DNA of 64,000 nt, from positions 124,001 through 188,000 of the forward strand of contig JBDNIY010000001.1 in NCBI GenBank assembly GCA_041688015.1. The letters are read 5' to 3'. Numbering within the stretch: the first letter of the stretch is position 1; each line of letters opens with the position of its first letter. Shown here in pieces: positions 44,434 through 53,243 of the stretch. This stretch comes from Parvibaculum sp041688015. Its GTDB lineage: Bacteria > Pseudomonadota > Alphaproteobacteria > Parvibaculales > Parvibaculaceae. The notes under the pieces were generated by a model. That model did not search any database, was not told the origin of the DNA, and saw only the letters and a program-made list of their open reading frames with translations. A program made the position numbers and the translations under genes.

Positions 44434-45659
44434 TGCGCCGCGTGGTCGTGACTGGTATGGCAGGGTTGACGTCACTTGGGACGCAATGGAGTGATATTCG
44501 TCACGCTATGCAACAGGGCCAAAGTGGCATCAAGTATATCACAGATTGGGACAAGCTCACCGACCTGAAGACGCGTCTCGGCGCGCCAGTCGAATATTTC
44601 GTTCACGATAAAATTTTCCCGCGCAAAAAAATGCGTTCCATAGGGCGTTGTGCGGCCTTTGCCGTCAAAGCGGCGGAGGATGCGTTTGCTCAGGCTGGTT
44701 TGATCGACGACCCGATTTTGCAATCTGGCCGGACAGGTTGTGCCTTTGGGTCGTCCTACGGTTCAACCGAACCGACAAAGGGATTTGTCAATTTCGTGGA
44801 GACTGGAAAGTCAACGGACCTCACCGCCTTGAGCTACATCAAGATGATGAGCCATACAGCTGTCATCAATGTAGGTATTTACTTTGGGTTGCGTGGGCGC
44901 GTCATTACCACTTCCTCGGCTTGCACTTCCGGTTCTCAGGCAATCGGTTTTTCCTATGAAGCAATCAAATATGGTCATGCCGATGTAATGATCGCAGGCG
45001 GTACGGAGGAATTTTGCCCGACCATGGCAATTGTTTTCGACACGCTTTTTGCTACGAGTTGCAAGAACGATACACCAGACAACGCGTCGCGGCCTTTCGA
45101 CAAGGACCGCGATGGCCTTGTTGTCGGTGAGGGTGGGGCGGCGCTGGTGCTTGAGGAGCGTGAACATGCACTAGCGCGCGGCGCAATGATTTTTGCCGAG
45201 CTCGTCGGCTTTGGTACGAACATGGACGGCTGCCATGTCACGGACCCACAACCAGCGACGCAAGCTCAAGCTCTTCGGTTGGCGATTGAGGATGCCGCGT
45301 TGAAGCCGGAGGCGATTGATTTCGTCAGCGGGCATGGAACGGCAACCCTTCAGGGTGACATCGCCGAAACAATGGCAACATCCAACGTGCTCGGACCCGA
45401 CACGCCCATCCATTCGCTTAAAGGACATTTCGGCCATACGCTTGGGGCCTGTGGCGCAATGGAGGCATGGCTCACCATCGAGATGATGCGTGACAAGAGC
45501 TTTGCACCGACCTTGAACCTTGAGGAAGTAGACGAGCGCTGTGGCGAGCTTGATTACATCACAGGTTCATTCCGCGAGATTGATGCGCAATATGTCATGA
45601 CGAACAATTTTGCTTTTGGTGGGGTCAATACTTCGCTGATCTTCAAGTATACGAACTAG
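44433..45659 (+). CDS. apeR: Beta-ketoacyl-ACP synthase (ApeR-like)
   Basis: A 408-residue ketosynthase, last gene of the operon. The catalytic residues are Cys164 (SSACTSGS), His301 (GHGTATLQGD) and His335 (KGHFGHTLGACGA). It is thought to make the first condensation(s) on the aryl starter. ATG at 44433 has GGAGGA upstream and overlaps the reductase stop by one base (TAATG). No clear terminator follows; the DNA turns into mobile-element remnants within 100 bp. Confidence 0.88.
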   Translation: MRRVVVTGMAGLTSLGTQWSDIRHAMQQGQSGIKYITDWDKLTDLKTRLGAPVEYFVHDKIFPRKKMRSIGRCAAFAVKAAEDAFAQAGLIDDPILQSGRTGCAFGSSYGSTEPTKGFVNFVETGKSTDLTALSYIKMMSHTAVINVGIYFGLRGRVITTSSACTSGSQAIGFSYEAIKYGHADVMIAGGTEEFCPTMAIVFDTLFATSCKNDTPDNASRPFDKDRDGLVVGEGGAALVLEEREHALARGAMIFAELVGFGTNMDGCHVTDPQPATQAQALRLAIEDAALKPEAIDFVSGHGTATLQGDIAETMATSNVLGPDTPIHSLKGHFGHTLGACGAMEAWLTIEMMRDKSFAPTLNLEEVDERCGELDYITGSFREIDAQYVMTNNFAFGGVNTSLIFKYTN

Positions 45660-45710
45660 ATGTTCCGGATTGGAAAATTCGAAAATTACGAACTAACCTG
45701 AATCCCAATG

Positions 45711-45731
45711 TTCATCCAGCTGAAAGTAGAG
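45711..45731. repeat. 21-bp direct repeat, left copy
   Basis: The 21 bp beginning TTCATCCAGCTGAAAG occur identically at 50915-50935 in the same orientation. The two copies flank the integrase-B/methyltransferase/terminase module and may mark its ends. Confidence 0.65.
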
Positions 45732-45767
45732 CCCTTTGAACTTGCCCCCAACGTTTGACCACGTGGG

Positions 45768-46043
45768 CTAATAGACCCCGGCGTCGAGTGTCGACGCTCG
45801 GGTATCTAAGCCCTGTGGAGTTCGAAAAGAAAATGTTGTTAGCTTAATGCTATCTATGAAATCGGCAGCAGCCCAGGCTGCTGATACGGCACGGGCTAGG
45901 CGTCTGGCGGTCTTCGGATTTGCGGTGTGCAAAGACCAAGTTAGATGTGTCTGCCCCATGATCGCTCGCAGCGTCTTAGGCAGTCTGCCCCGCCAGTAGT
46001 AAAGGGCTCCTCTACGCGTGAGATGTAAGTGGCGCGTCGCCAA
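45768..46043 (-). pseudogene. DUF6538 tyrosine integrase, 5' fragment (copy B)
   Basis: Starts with TTG at 46043 and reads TRRGALYYWRGRLPKTLRA, nearly identical to copy A at 24268-24474 for 60 residues. After ARAVSAA, the same codon where copy A breaks, the frame runs into unrelated sequence (WAAADFIDSIK...). The rest of the integrase is missing. The DNA match to copy A extends upstream of the start to about 46190. Confidence 0.75.
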
Positions 46044-46190
46044 TGGTTTGGGCTCCGATTTGAGCCGGTGTGCTACACCTCTGTGTCACAGTTGTGTGTT
46101 GCACCCGGCGTGAGAGCCGAAAACCCCTTGATTATCAATGTGTTATAAAAAATTGGCTGTGGACGCAGTTCCGCGCGAACCAAGCTTCAT
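45876..46190. repeat. Long direct repeat, copy B (integrase start and upstream DNA)
   Basis: Partner of 24306-24625 in the same orientation, with scattered differences. To its right (46195-46361), ATAACAGGA, ATATCAGGA, GTATCAGG and ATATCAGG motifs recur, a weaker version of the CAGGG array beside copy A. No gene is seen between 46044 and 46391. Confidence 0.75.
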
Positions 46191-46391
46191 TTGATAAGCC
46201 TGTTATTTCGCGTTTTTGCCCACAAAACAGGTCCCTGAGACTGCGTCACGCACGTATGGCACGAAAAAATCTTTTGATTTCATGGACTTATGCGATTTCC
46301 AAAGGTGTCGGATAACAGGATCAAAATCCGCGATATCAGGACGGTATCAGGCTAATATCAGGTGCGTTGTTGCCTGTTTCGCGGAGCCCCT

Positions 46392-47093
46392 ATGCCAACT
46401 CAATTGTGCCTGAATCTCGGCCCAGCCCTGATGCCTGATTTCATGACCGGGGCTTTGTTTCATGCGATCTTGGCATGGCCCACAGCGAAAGAGGGGGCGA
46501 GCTACCAGCGAGTGAGCGCAGAGCTGATGGCCGGCGTGATCCGACTAACCAAGGCGGAAGACCCTGCTCTAGCGCGTTCCGTCATGGACGAATGGCCCGA
46601 GCACAATTGGCTATCAATCGAGGCCCGCGCGCAGAAGCCAAAGTCCGCATTGGGCTACCTCGACAAGCGGCTCAAGCAGAGAATGGCGGCGGCTCGAGCG
46701 GGCTTAGGTAAGGCACACGAGCAGATCTTCGAGACTCCAGTGAAGCTACCAAAGCTCAAGACGGAAGACTTCCCTGATGGCATGACCGCGACGTCTTTTG
46801 ATCAGCTATGCAAGCTGATCAAAAGCGATGTCTCGATTAACGATGCTAATGACATAGAAAAACATGTCTGGCGCAAGTCGCTCCCAATAATTCACCTCGC
46901 AATGGCCGTGCAGTTGATGCTTGCAGGCAAATTCAAAGATCGCTCCGAATTCGGGACTGATCTGCAAGACATTGATTTCTATCGCACTGCGGTGTTCCTC
47001 GCAGCTGCGCTCGAACTGGTTGTGGCCGATCACTCCGAATTTGACATTGCAGGCGACCAACTCACCCAGATCCGCTGGGTCGAAACCAGTTAG
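46392..47093 (+). CDS. Hypothetical protein, phage-module-borne
   Basis: A 233-residue soluble protein I do not recognise. The N-terminus is MPTQLCLNLGPALMPDFMTGALFHAILAWP. Later segments (NDIEKHVWRKSLPIIHLAMAVQLMLAG; DFYRTAVFLAAALELVVADH) are helical and mildly hydrophobic but not membrane-like. It is the first gene to the right of integrase copy B and precedes the methyltransferase pair. The ATG at 46392 is preferred to the upstream in-frame start at 46362, having CGGAG in front. Confidence 0.6.
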   Translation: MPTQLCLNLGPALMPDFMTGALFHAILAWPTAKEGASYQRVSAELMAGVIRLTKAEDPALARSVMDEWPEHNWLSIEARAQKPKSALGYLDKRLKQRMAAARAGLGKAHEQIFETPVKLPKLKTEDFPDGMTATSFDQLCKLIKSDVSINDANDIEKHVWRKSLPIIHLAMAVQLMLAGKFKDRSEFGTDLQDIDFYRTAVFLAAALELVVADHSEFDIAGDQLTQIRWVETS

Positions 47094-47180
47094 AATTTCG
47101 GCCCCAATCGAACTTTTCCCCCGCCACCGGGAAACATTTGTGACTATTAGTTTGTTCCCTTCCAATGAAAGGAACGATCC

Positions 47181-48531
47181 ATGTCTCAAACCTTCCCCCC
47201 GCGCCGCAACGCGCCGCTCCATACCGAATACCTCAGCGTCACGGCGCTGACGCCCATGCCCGGCGCGCCGCGCCAACACCCCAAATCCCAGATCCAGGCG
47301 CTCACAAAGTCGTTCAAGGTCTTTGGTCAGGTCCTACTGATCCTGATCGATTCTGAAAGCCGCATCATCTCCGGCCATGCCCAATGGGAGGTCGCCAAGC
47401 GGCTTGGCATGAACGAAGTCATGGCGATCCGCATCGAATATATGTCGGAGCCCCAGATCAAGGCGTTGATGGTCGCCCTCAATCGACTGTCTGACCTTTC
47501 CACATGGGATGACGCGGCACTCAAGACCGTTCTGCTCGATCTTCACGATCTGGAACTCGATTTCGACATTGAAGCGACCGGCTTCAATGAAATCGAAATC
47601 GAACTGCGCATCGAGAACCTTGAAGGCGATGGCGCAGCGGTCGAAGACGACATTATTGTCGGCACTGGACCGATCATTACCCGGGCGGGCGACCTCTGGC
47701 AGTTAGACAACCACGTCCTTCTATGTGCCAGTGCGCTCGAGGAAGCGAGCTGGAGCAAACTGATGGGCCCCGATCTAGCGGCGTTGGTCGTGACGGATCC
47801 TCCCTTCAACGTGCCGGTGGACCCATGTCTCAGGCCTCGGTAAACACAAACATCGCGAGTTTGCGATGGCCGCCGGCGAAATGACCCCTTCTGAGTTTAC
47901 AGACTTCTTGCGCACGTCCATGACCCACGCCCACCGCTGGTCACAGCCGGGATCGGTACACTATTGGGCGATGGACTGGCGTCATGTCGTCGAGGTCGCC
48001 AGTGCCGGTCAGAGCGTCTACGAGCGCTTCCTCAATATGGCGGTCTGGGCAAAGAACCAGCCCGGCATGGGGAGCTTCTATCGCTCCCAGCATGAGTTGT
48101 TCTTCATCTTCGCCAAGGGCGGCGCGCCGTCACGCAACAATGTGCAATTGGGCCGCTTTGGCCGTTCACGTTCGAACGTCTGGAACTATCCCTCTGCGGC
48201 AAGCCTTGCCCGCACCGCCGAGGAGGGCAACCCGCTTGCCATGCACCCGACGGTAAAGCCGTTAGCCCTCATTAGCGACATTTTGCTCGATGCCAGCGTC
48301 AAGGGCGACATTATCGTCGATCCCTTTGCGGGTTCGGGCACGAGCCTTATTGCCGCCGAGAAGCTCGGTCGCAGGGCGCGCTGCATCGAGCTTGATCCGG
48401 CCTATTGCGACACCATCATCCGGCGCTGGCAGCGCTGGACAGGTGAGGTGGCCGTGCGCGTCGCCGATGGCATGACCTTTCCTGCGCTCGAGACCGAAAC
48501 CGACGTCGCCTCCGAAGGAGGCCTCTCATGA
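47181..48531 (+). pseudogene. ParB-domain DNA methyltransferase, frameshifted
   Basis: Two frames together make one phage-type DNA methyltransferase. The first (47181-47843) has an N-terminal ParB/sulfiredoxin-like domain (LTKSFKVFGQVLLILIDSESRIISGHAQ) and ends just after the catalytic motif DPPFNV. The second (from about 47821, ORF 47866-48531) carries on with the C-terminal half: VHYWAMDWRH, HPTVKPLALISDILLDASVKGDIIVDPFAGSGTSL (the SAM-binding FxGxG motif). At 47818-47830 the frame changes; the expected VDGHVSGLGKHKHREFAM can be read if two bases are restored between GAC and CAT. The order (DPPF before FAGSG) is that of beta-type N4/N6 methyltransferases. Unless it is a sequence error, the enzyme is dead. 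Confidence 0.82.
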
Positions 48532-48914
48532 AATCCGATCGTGATAATGCGGGCCGGTTTCGCGCTGGCCAGACCGGTAATCCTCAAGGTCGCCCCAAAA
48601 CACGTCACGGCGTCGATGCCGCCGTCGTCAAGGCCTTGTTCGAGAAAGTCACCGTTACCGAGCACGGGGTGCGCAAACGCAAATCAAAGCTCGACATCTC
48701 CACCGCACAGATGGCCAACCAGAGCGCAACAGGCGATCTGCGGGCGACCAAAATGGCATTCGATCAAGCCCGCAAGGCCGAAGAGCGCGCCGAGGCCGAG
48801 GCCGTCCGAGTGCCGATCATGACCGAGGCCGACCGTGAGATCGCCACCCGTGTCATTGCCCGCCTGAAACAGTTCATCGCCAAAGGAGAGGTCGATAATG
48901 ATTCCGGAAACTGA
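48528..48914 (+). CDS. DUF5681 domain protein
   Basis: A 128-residue protein opening with AGRFRAGQTGNPQGRPKTRHG, the DUF5681 signature (GRFxxGxxGNPxGRPK), found next to phage terminase large subunits, where it may act as a small-terminase-like DNA-binding partner. The C-terminal part is a charged helix. It overlaps the methyltransferase stop by 4 bases and the terminase start by 17 bases. Confidence 0.82.
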   Translation: MKSDRDNAGRFRAGQTGNPQGRPKTRHGVDAAVVKALFEKVTVTEHGVRKRKSKLDISTAQMANQSATGDLRATKMAFDQARKAEERAEAEAVRVPIMTEADREIATRVIARLKQFIAKGEVDNDSGN

Positions 48915-50523
48915 CTTCGGCCTGGCGCCGGCAGAATACGACGCCATCACGCGCCTCGACTTCTGGACCTTCGTCCAACGGGTTTTTGCCGAACTGACCG
49001 GCGAGCCCTTCGCCGACAATTGGCACATCCAGTTGCTTTGTGCCGAAGTCGACCGCATCCGGTCCGAGCCCAACACAAAGCTCGCCATCGCTCTGCCACC
49101 GCGGAGCCTCAAATCGATCATCGTCTCGGTGGCGCTGCCCGCATGGCTTCTCGGCCATAATCCGGGGCTTGAAATAGTTTGCGTCAGCTACGGGCAAGAA
49201 CTCGCCGACAAACTCTCGTCCGATTGTCGACGCATTATGCTCAGCCCCTGGTATCGCCGCCTGTTCCCGGCGACACGTCTCGAAAAGCAAGCCGTCGGAC
49301 ATATGGTCATGACGGCAGGCGGCAAGCGCTATGCGACGTCGGTGGGGGGAACGCTCACCGGCATGGGTGCCGACGTGATCATCGTTGACGACCCTATCAA
49401 GCCCGAAGACGCATTCTCCGACGTCGAGCGCATCAAAGCGAACGCCTGGGCCCGCCATACGCTCTTTACCCGGCCCAACAACAAGTCGGATGTCCGGATC
49501 ATTGTCATGATGCAGCGCCTCCACGAGGACGACATGATCGGTCATTTGCAGGACATTGCCGACTTCAAGCTGATGGCTTTCCCGGCGGTTGCGCGAGATG
49601 ATGAAGTTCACACCTTCTCCACGCCATTTGGGACGCTCACCCATGCGCGCAAGGCCGGCGAGGCGTTGCACCCCGAGCGTGAGCCGCTGTCGGTGCTGGA
49701 AAAGCAGCGAACCCTGCTCGGCACAGAGTTCTTCTCTGCCCAATATCTTCAATCCCCGACGCCGCCAGGCGGTGGGCTGGTGAAACAGGCCTGGTTCAAT
49801 CGCTACGACCTTGCCAACATGCCGGCCTTCACACGCATTATCCAAAGTTGGGATTGCGCCTCAAAGACCAGCCAACTCGCCGACCATAGCGTCTGCACGA
49901 CTTGGGGCGAGACCTACAAGAAAGACATTTTTCTGATTCATGTATTCCGCGCCCGGCTTGAATATCCTGAACTCAAACGCAAGCTGCGCGAAATGGCCGA
50001 GCAATTTAAGGCTGGGATTATATTGATCGAGGATACGTCCGCGGGCGTGCAACTCATCCAGGAGCTGCAACGCGAGGGCTTTGCACGGATCATTGCCATT
50101 AAGCCCAAAGGCGACAAGGTGATGCGTATGGCCGCGCAGACGCCCATGATCGAGGCGGGGCGCGTGTTCATCCCCCGAGACGCCCCCTGGCTCCCTGACT
50201 ACCTTCACGAGCTCGCCATGTGCCCAAAAGGCCGGTTTGACGATCAGGTCGACAGCACCTCGCAGGCGCTTGCCTTCATCGGCACGCCAGTGCCTGGCGA
50301 TGGCTGGATGGGGTTTATCCGTATCGACACCTTGCGCCGATATGGTCTCAAGCCCGCAGACCTCACCGTCACATTCGACAGCACCAACGCTGAGGCGAGA
50401 TTCACCGCCTCCAACGGGCGCGACCTGCGTCGAGACGACGATGGCTTCTACCACTGCTCGCGGGGTGAGTGGGAAAGCATGCGTGGGCGGCTGGGGGTGA
50501 CGCTGATCGAGGGGGGCGAGTAA
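48898..50523 (+). CDS. terL: Phage terminase large subunit
   Basis: A 541-residue packaging motor. The ATPase domain has Walker A LPPRSLKSI near residue 67 and Walker B VIIVDDPI near 163. The nuclease domain follows: SWDCASKTSQLADHSVC (first acidic site), IILIEDTSAGVQL (second) and the late FDDQVDSTSQAL (third), the RNase H-like triad. The frame is intact. No portal, capsid or tail gene follows; after the stop the DNA is non-coding for 845 bp. So this is an isolated packaging fragment of a prophage or gene-transfer-type element. AAAGGAGAGG gives a clear ribosome-binding site for ATG 48898. Confidence 0.92.
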   Translation: MIPETDFGLAPAEYDAITRLDFWTFVQRVFAELTGEPFADNWHIQLLCAEVDRIRSEPNTKLAIALPPRSLKSIIVSVALPAWLLGHNPGLEIVCVSYGQELADKLSSDCRRIMLSPWYRRLFPATRLEKQAVGHMVMTAGGKRYATSVGGTLTGMGADVIIVDDPIKPEDAFSDVERIKANAWARHTLFTRPNNKSDVRIIVMMQRLHEDDMIGHLQDIADFKLMAFPAVARDDEVHTFSTPFGTLTHARKAGEALHPEREPLSVLEKQRTLLGTEFFSAQYLQSPTPPGGGLVKQAWFNRYDLANMPAFTRIIQSWDCASKTSQLADHSVCTTWGETYKKDIFLIHVFRARLEYPELKRKLREMAEQFKAGIILIEDTSAGVQLIQELQREGFARIIAIKPKGDKVMRMAAQTPMIEAGRVFIPRDAPWLPDYLHELAMCPKGRFDDQVDSTSQALAFIGTPVPGDGWMGFIRIDTLRRYGLKPADLTVTFDSTNAEARFTASNGRDLRRDDDGFYHCSRGEWESMRGRLGVTLIEGGE

Positions 50524-50914
50524 GGGCGCGCGGACTGCGCGGCAGCGGGACGAGACACACTCAATTCCTTGCCGGCAACCGACAAAAAGGGAGAGGTGCG
50601 GAGAATAGCGCCTCTAATCTCTGCACAGAGCGCAGAATGGTGCTTGCCTGTCGCACGGCGGATGTCATTTACGACCCGATCGGCAGGGGCCTTAGACCCC
50701 AAGAATATGGTCATCGTCGTTATGACGACGGAACGAAGATGGGAAACAAATACTCTTTTGTTTAAAGCCTCAATTTTGTCTCACGGGTGCTGATGTCGGA
50801 CAGTCATCTCGCTAACGATTCAATCCCTGCACTTGGCCGGCGACATCATCAATACGTCTGGAATCAGCTCCTAGCAGGGAGGGGACGATACATTCGATGG
50901 TGTCTATGATCGCA

Positions 50915-50935
50915 TTCATCCAGCTGAAAGTAGAG
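50915..50935. repeat. 21-bp direct repeat, right copy
   Basis: Identical to 45711-45731. It lies at the right end of the phage-like module and immediately before the shared upstream region of the monooxygenase. Confidence 0.65.
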
Positions 50936-50937
50936 TC

Positions 50938-51176
50938 CTAAGTCGGCTGTTACATCCGTCCGAACCGCGGCCTGTCTGTCCCCGAACGTAGGATATTCGG
51001 ACAGTTGTATGTCCGCTTCATATTACCCAAAAAACCTAGTCCTTTGAATTCATAACGAGAATAGCTTGATAGCCTCGTAGGCACAAATAATGCATTTCAA
51101 AAGCAATAGCCAATTGTTGAAATGGCGAAATAAAAATGAACGTAAATGAACGTGTAGTCAATGACTATTGACTCAC
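50938..51176 (+). repeat. Shared upstream region, copy 1 (before the monooxygenase)
   Basis: About 235 bp that align with 53244-53475 in the same orientation: shared blocks include ACATCCGTCCGAA, CGCGGCCTGT, GTAGGAT, AACGAGAATAG/AGCGAGAATAG, AGGCAC(A/G)AATAATGC and a 19-bp identical end GTCAATGACTATTGACTCA. Inside, GTCCGAA (50958-50964) and TTCGGAC (50996-51002) form an inverted pair. The other copy precedes the YCF48-RND operon. Confidence 0.8.
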
Positions 51177-51196
51177 TTTCAGTGGCAGAGTAAATT
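51157..51196 (+). promoter_or_regulatory. Promoter with overlapping palindromic operator, monooxygenase gene
   Basis: GTCAATGACTATTGAC (51157-51172) is a palindrome with 6-bp arms GTCAAT/ATTGAC. It overlaps the -35 TTGACT (51168-51173); the -10 TAAATT (51191-51196) follows after exactly 17 bp. A regulator bound there would block or recruit polymerase. The same palindrome is at 53456-53471. Confidence 0.7.
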
Positions 51197-51368
51197 TGGA
51201 AAAGGGAAAAAAAGACAGATCAGGGAACGATGTATTTGTCGCTCTAGACGGGCGAATGAAAGTGCCTGCCCCGCGACAGCGCCTGCTGAGAATGAAATAT
51301 CTGCAGCCGCCGCCCAGCCAATGTGGCAGGTGCCCACAAAATATCCATCGTATAGGGAGGAAACAAAC

Positions 51369-52988
51369 ATGGACGATCAAGTCAACAAAACGGCCAATCT
51401 AGATGTGATAGTTGTTGGGTCTGGGTTTTCAGGCCTCCACATTCTGCATGAGCTTGTGAAGCGCGATTACAAGGTGTGTCTGTTTGACGACGGCGAAGGG
51501 CCGGGCGGAACGTGGGACAAGAACCGCTATCCGGGCGCCCGCGTGGATTCCGAGGTATGGGTCTACCAGTACACTGACCCGGCGCTTTGGAGAGGGTATT
51601 ACTTCTCGGAAAAATTCCCTGGCCGGCAGGAGCTGAAATCTTACTTCAATTATGTCGCTGACAAATGGGGTATCCGACCCTACATGACTTTCAATACGCG
51701 CGTTGATGGCGCCACGTTCGATGAGGCAAATGGTGTCTGGCGGGTGCGGACGAGCGACGGCAAGACCCAGACCGCACGTTATCTAGTGCTCGGGCTAGGC
51801 TCTACGACGAAGCCTATCCCACCGTCCTTCCCTGGCGCGGAAACCTTCAAGGGACAATCCTTTCACACCGCACGTTGGCCGGGCGAAGGTGTCACGACGA
51901 AGGGCAAGCGAGTTGCTGTCATAGGCACGGGCGCTTCGGGCGTGCAGGTCATCCAGGAAATTTCACGCGACGCTGATCACCTTACCGTCTTCCAGAGGAC
52001 GCCTAATCTCGCTCTGCCGATGGGGCAAGAAAAATATACCCGAGAAGAATACGATAAGTTAAAGCAGCTCTTCCAGCCTGCGATGGAGAGAAGCAAACAA
52101 ACTTTCGCTGGCTACCCCTACGACCTGATTCACAGGCCGTGGAAGGAGATCAGCGAAGACGAACGCCAGGAAATCATGCGTAATAATTGGGAGCAAAAAG
52201 GTTTCCACTTCTGGCTTGCGGCTCCGATGGATGTATTCTTTGACGAGGAATGCAATCGCGCGCATTACAATTTCTGGCGGGACGAGACGCGCAAGCTAAT
52301 CAAGAAGAAGCATCTGATCGAGGTGCTTGCCCCGACCGAGCCACCTCACCCCTTCGGAACGAAACGCCCTTGCCTCCAACAGTGGTATTTCGACGCTTAC
52401 AATCAGGACAACGTCGATCTTGTCGACATCACGGCGTCCCCAATCGAGAGGATCACCGAGAAAGGTATCGTCGCTGGAGGCAAGGAGCATGAGGTAGATA
52501 TAATCGCGTATGCTCTCGGTTTCGACACGTGCACTGGTGCGATTTCTGCTATAGACATTAAGGATGCAAACGGCCGTACGATAGGCGATCTCTGGAAAGA
52601 GCAGTCGCTCAGCTATCTTGGCAAGGCGGTTCCAGGCTATCCAAACCTGCTTTACACGTATGCGCTGCAGAGCCCCACGGCCTTCCTTAACGGGCCGACG
52701 GCTGGTGAGCTCGAAGGCGACTGGGTTGTGAAGTTCATCGAGGATATGGACAAGATGGGCGTTCGTCGATTTGAAGCCGAGCGTGGTGCGGCCGAGGCTT
52801 GGGGCAAACGTTGCAATGAGTTGGCCGACCAAAGCCTCTTCCCGAAAGCTAAATCATGGTACATGGCGTCTAACGTTCCCGGCAAAAGGCCGGAAATGCA
52901 AGCGTTCATCGGCGGACAGCCAGCCTACGACATGGCGTTGCACGAGGAATCGGAGGGGGGCTACCCCAACTTTAAACTCGCCAAGTAG
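51369..52988 (+). CDS. Baeyer-Villiger-type flavin monooxygenase
   Basis: A 539-residue FAD/NADPH monooxygenase that inserts oxygen next to a carbonyl, turning ketones into esters or lactones. It has two Rossmann motifs (VVGSGFSGLHIL near residue 15; VAVIGTGASGVQVI near 181) bracketing the Baeyer-Villiger fingerprint F160-x-G-xxx-H166-xxx-W170-P (FKGQSFHTARWP). The RYPGARVDSEVWVYQY segment is typical of cyclohexanone/steroid monooxygenase relatives. The start at 51369 has a strong GGGAGGA site. The gene stands alone between its own promoter (51157-51196) and a terminator (53026-53060). Confidence 0.92.
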   Translation: MDDQVNKTANLDVIVVGSGFSGLHILHELVKRDYKVCLFDDGEGPGGTWDKNRYPGARVDSEVWVYQYTDPALWRGYYFSEKFPGRQELKSYFNYVADKWGIRPYMTFNTRVDGATFDEANGVWRVRTSDGKTQTARYLVLGLGSTTKPIPPSFPGAETFKGQSFHTARWPGEGVTTKGKRVAVIGTGASGVQVIQEISRDADHLTVFQRTPNLALPMGQEKYTREEYDKLKQLFQPAMERSKQTFAGYPYDLIHRPWKEISEDERQEIMRNNWEQKGFHFWLAAPMDVFFDEECNRAHYNFWRDETRKLIKKKHLIEVLAPTEPPHPFGTKRPCLQQWYFDAYNQDNVDLVDITASPIERITEKGIVAGGKEHEVDIIAYALGFDTCTGAISAIDIKDANGRTIGDLWKEQSLSYLGKAVPGYPNLLYTYALQSPTAFLNGPTAGELEGDWVVKFIEDMDKMGVRRFEAERGAAEAWGKRCNELADQSLFPKAKSWYMASNVPGKRPEMQAFIGGQPAYDMALHEESEGGYPNFKLAK

Positions 52989-53025
52989 CTGAAGCGATCC
53001 CTGCGGAGTGCTCTCTGCACGGTGC

Positions 53026-53060
53026 GGGCGACGGTAAATTCGTGCCGTCGCCCTTGCTTT
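53026..53060 (+). terminator. Rho-independent terminator of the monooxygenase gene
   Basis: GGGCGACGG (53026-53034) and CCGTCGCCC (53045-53053) form a perfect 9-bp stem followed by TTGCTTT. It lies 38 bases after the stop codon. Confidence 0.85.
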
Positions 53061-53243
53061 CAACCCGACGAATGCTCTAGGCGAAACAGCATGTCGAGTT
53101 TCCCCTTTTGACCATGCAGAGTAGAAGCCGGTCAGTGCTCTAAAGGTCTCTGGTTTGTTCCGGGTCAACCTTTCCGCAGTCAGAACATCAGACACCAACG
53201 GGTACTATACGTTCGAAGGCATTCACCCTGATGAAAATATGGC

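Larger units (their letters stand above)
50524..51368. other. 845-bp region without a gene: module end and promoter of the monooxygenase
   Basis: From 50524 to about 50910 I see no gene, hairpin or repeat. The 21-bp repeat (50915-50935), the long upstream repeat (50938-51176) and the promoter/palindrome (51157-51196) follow. The leader from 51197 to the ATG at 51369 has no gene I trust; TAGGGAGGA precedes the start codon. Confidence 0.6.
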
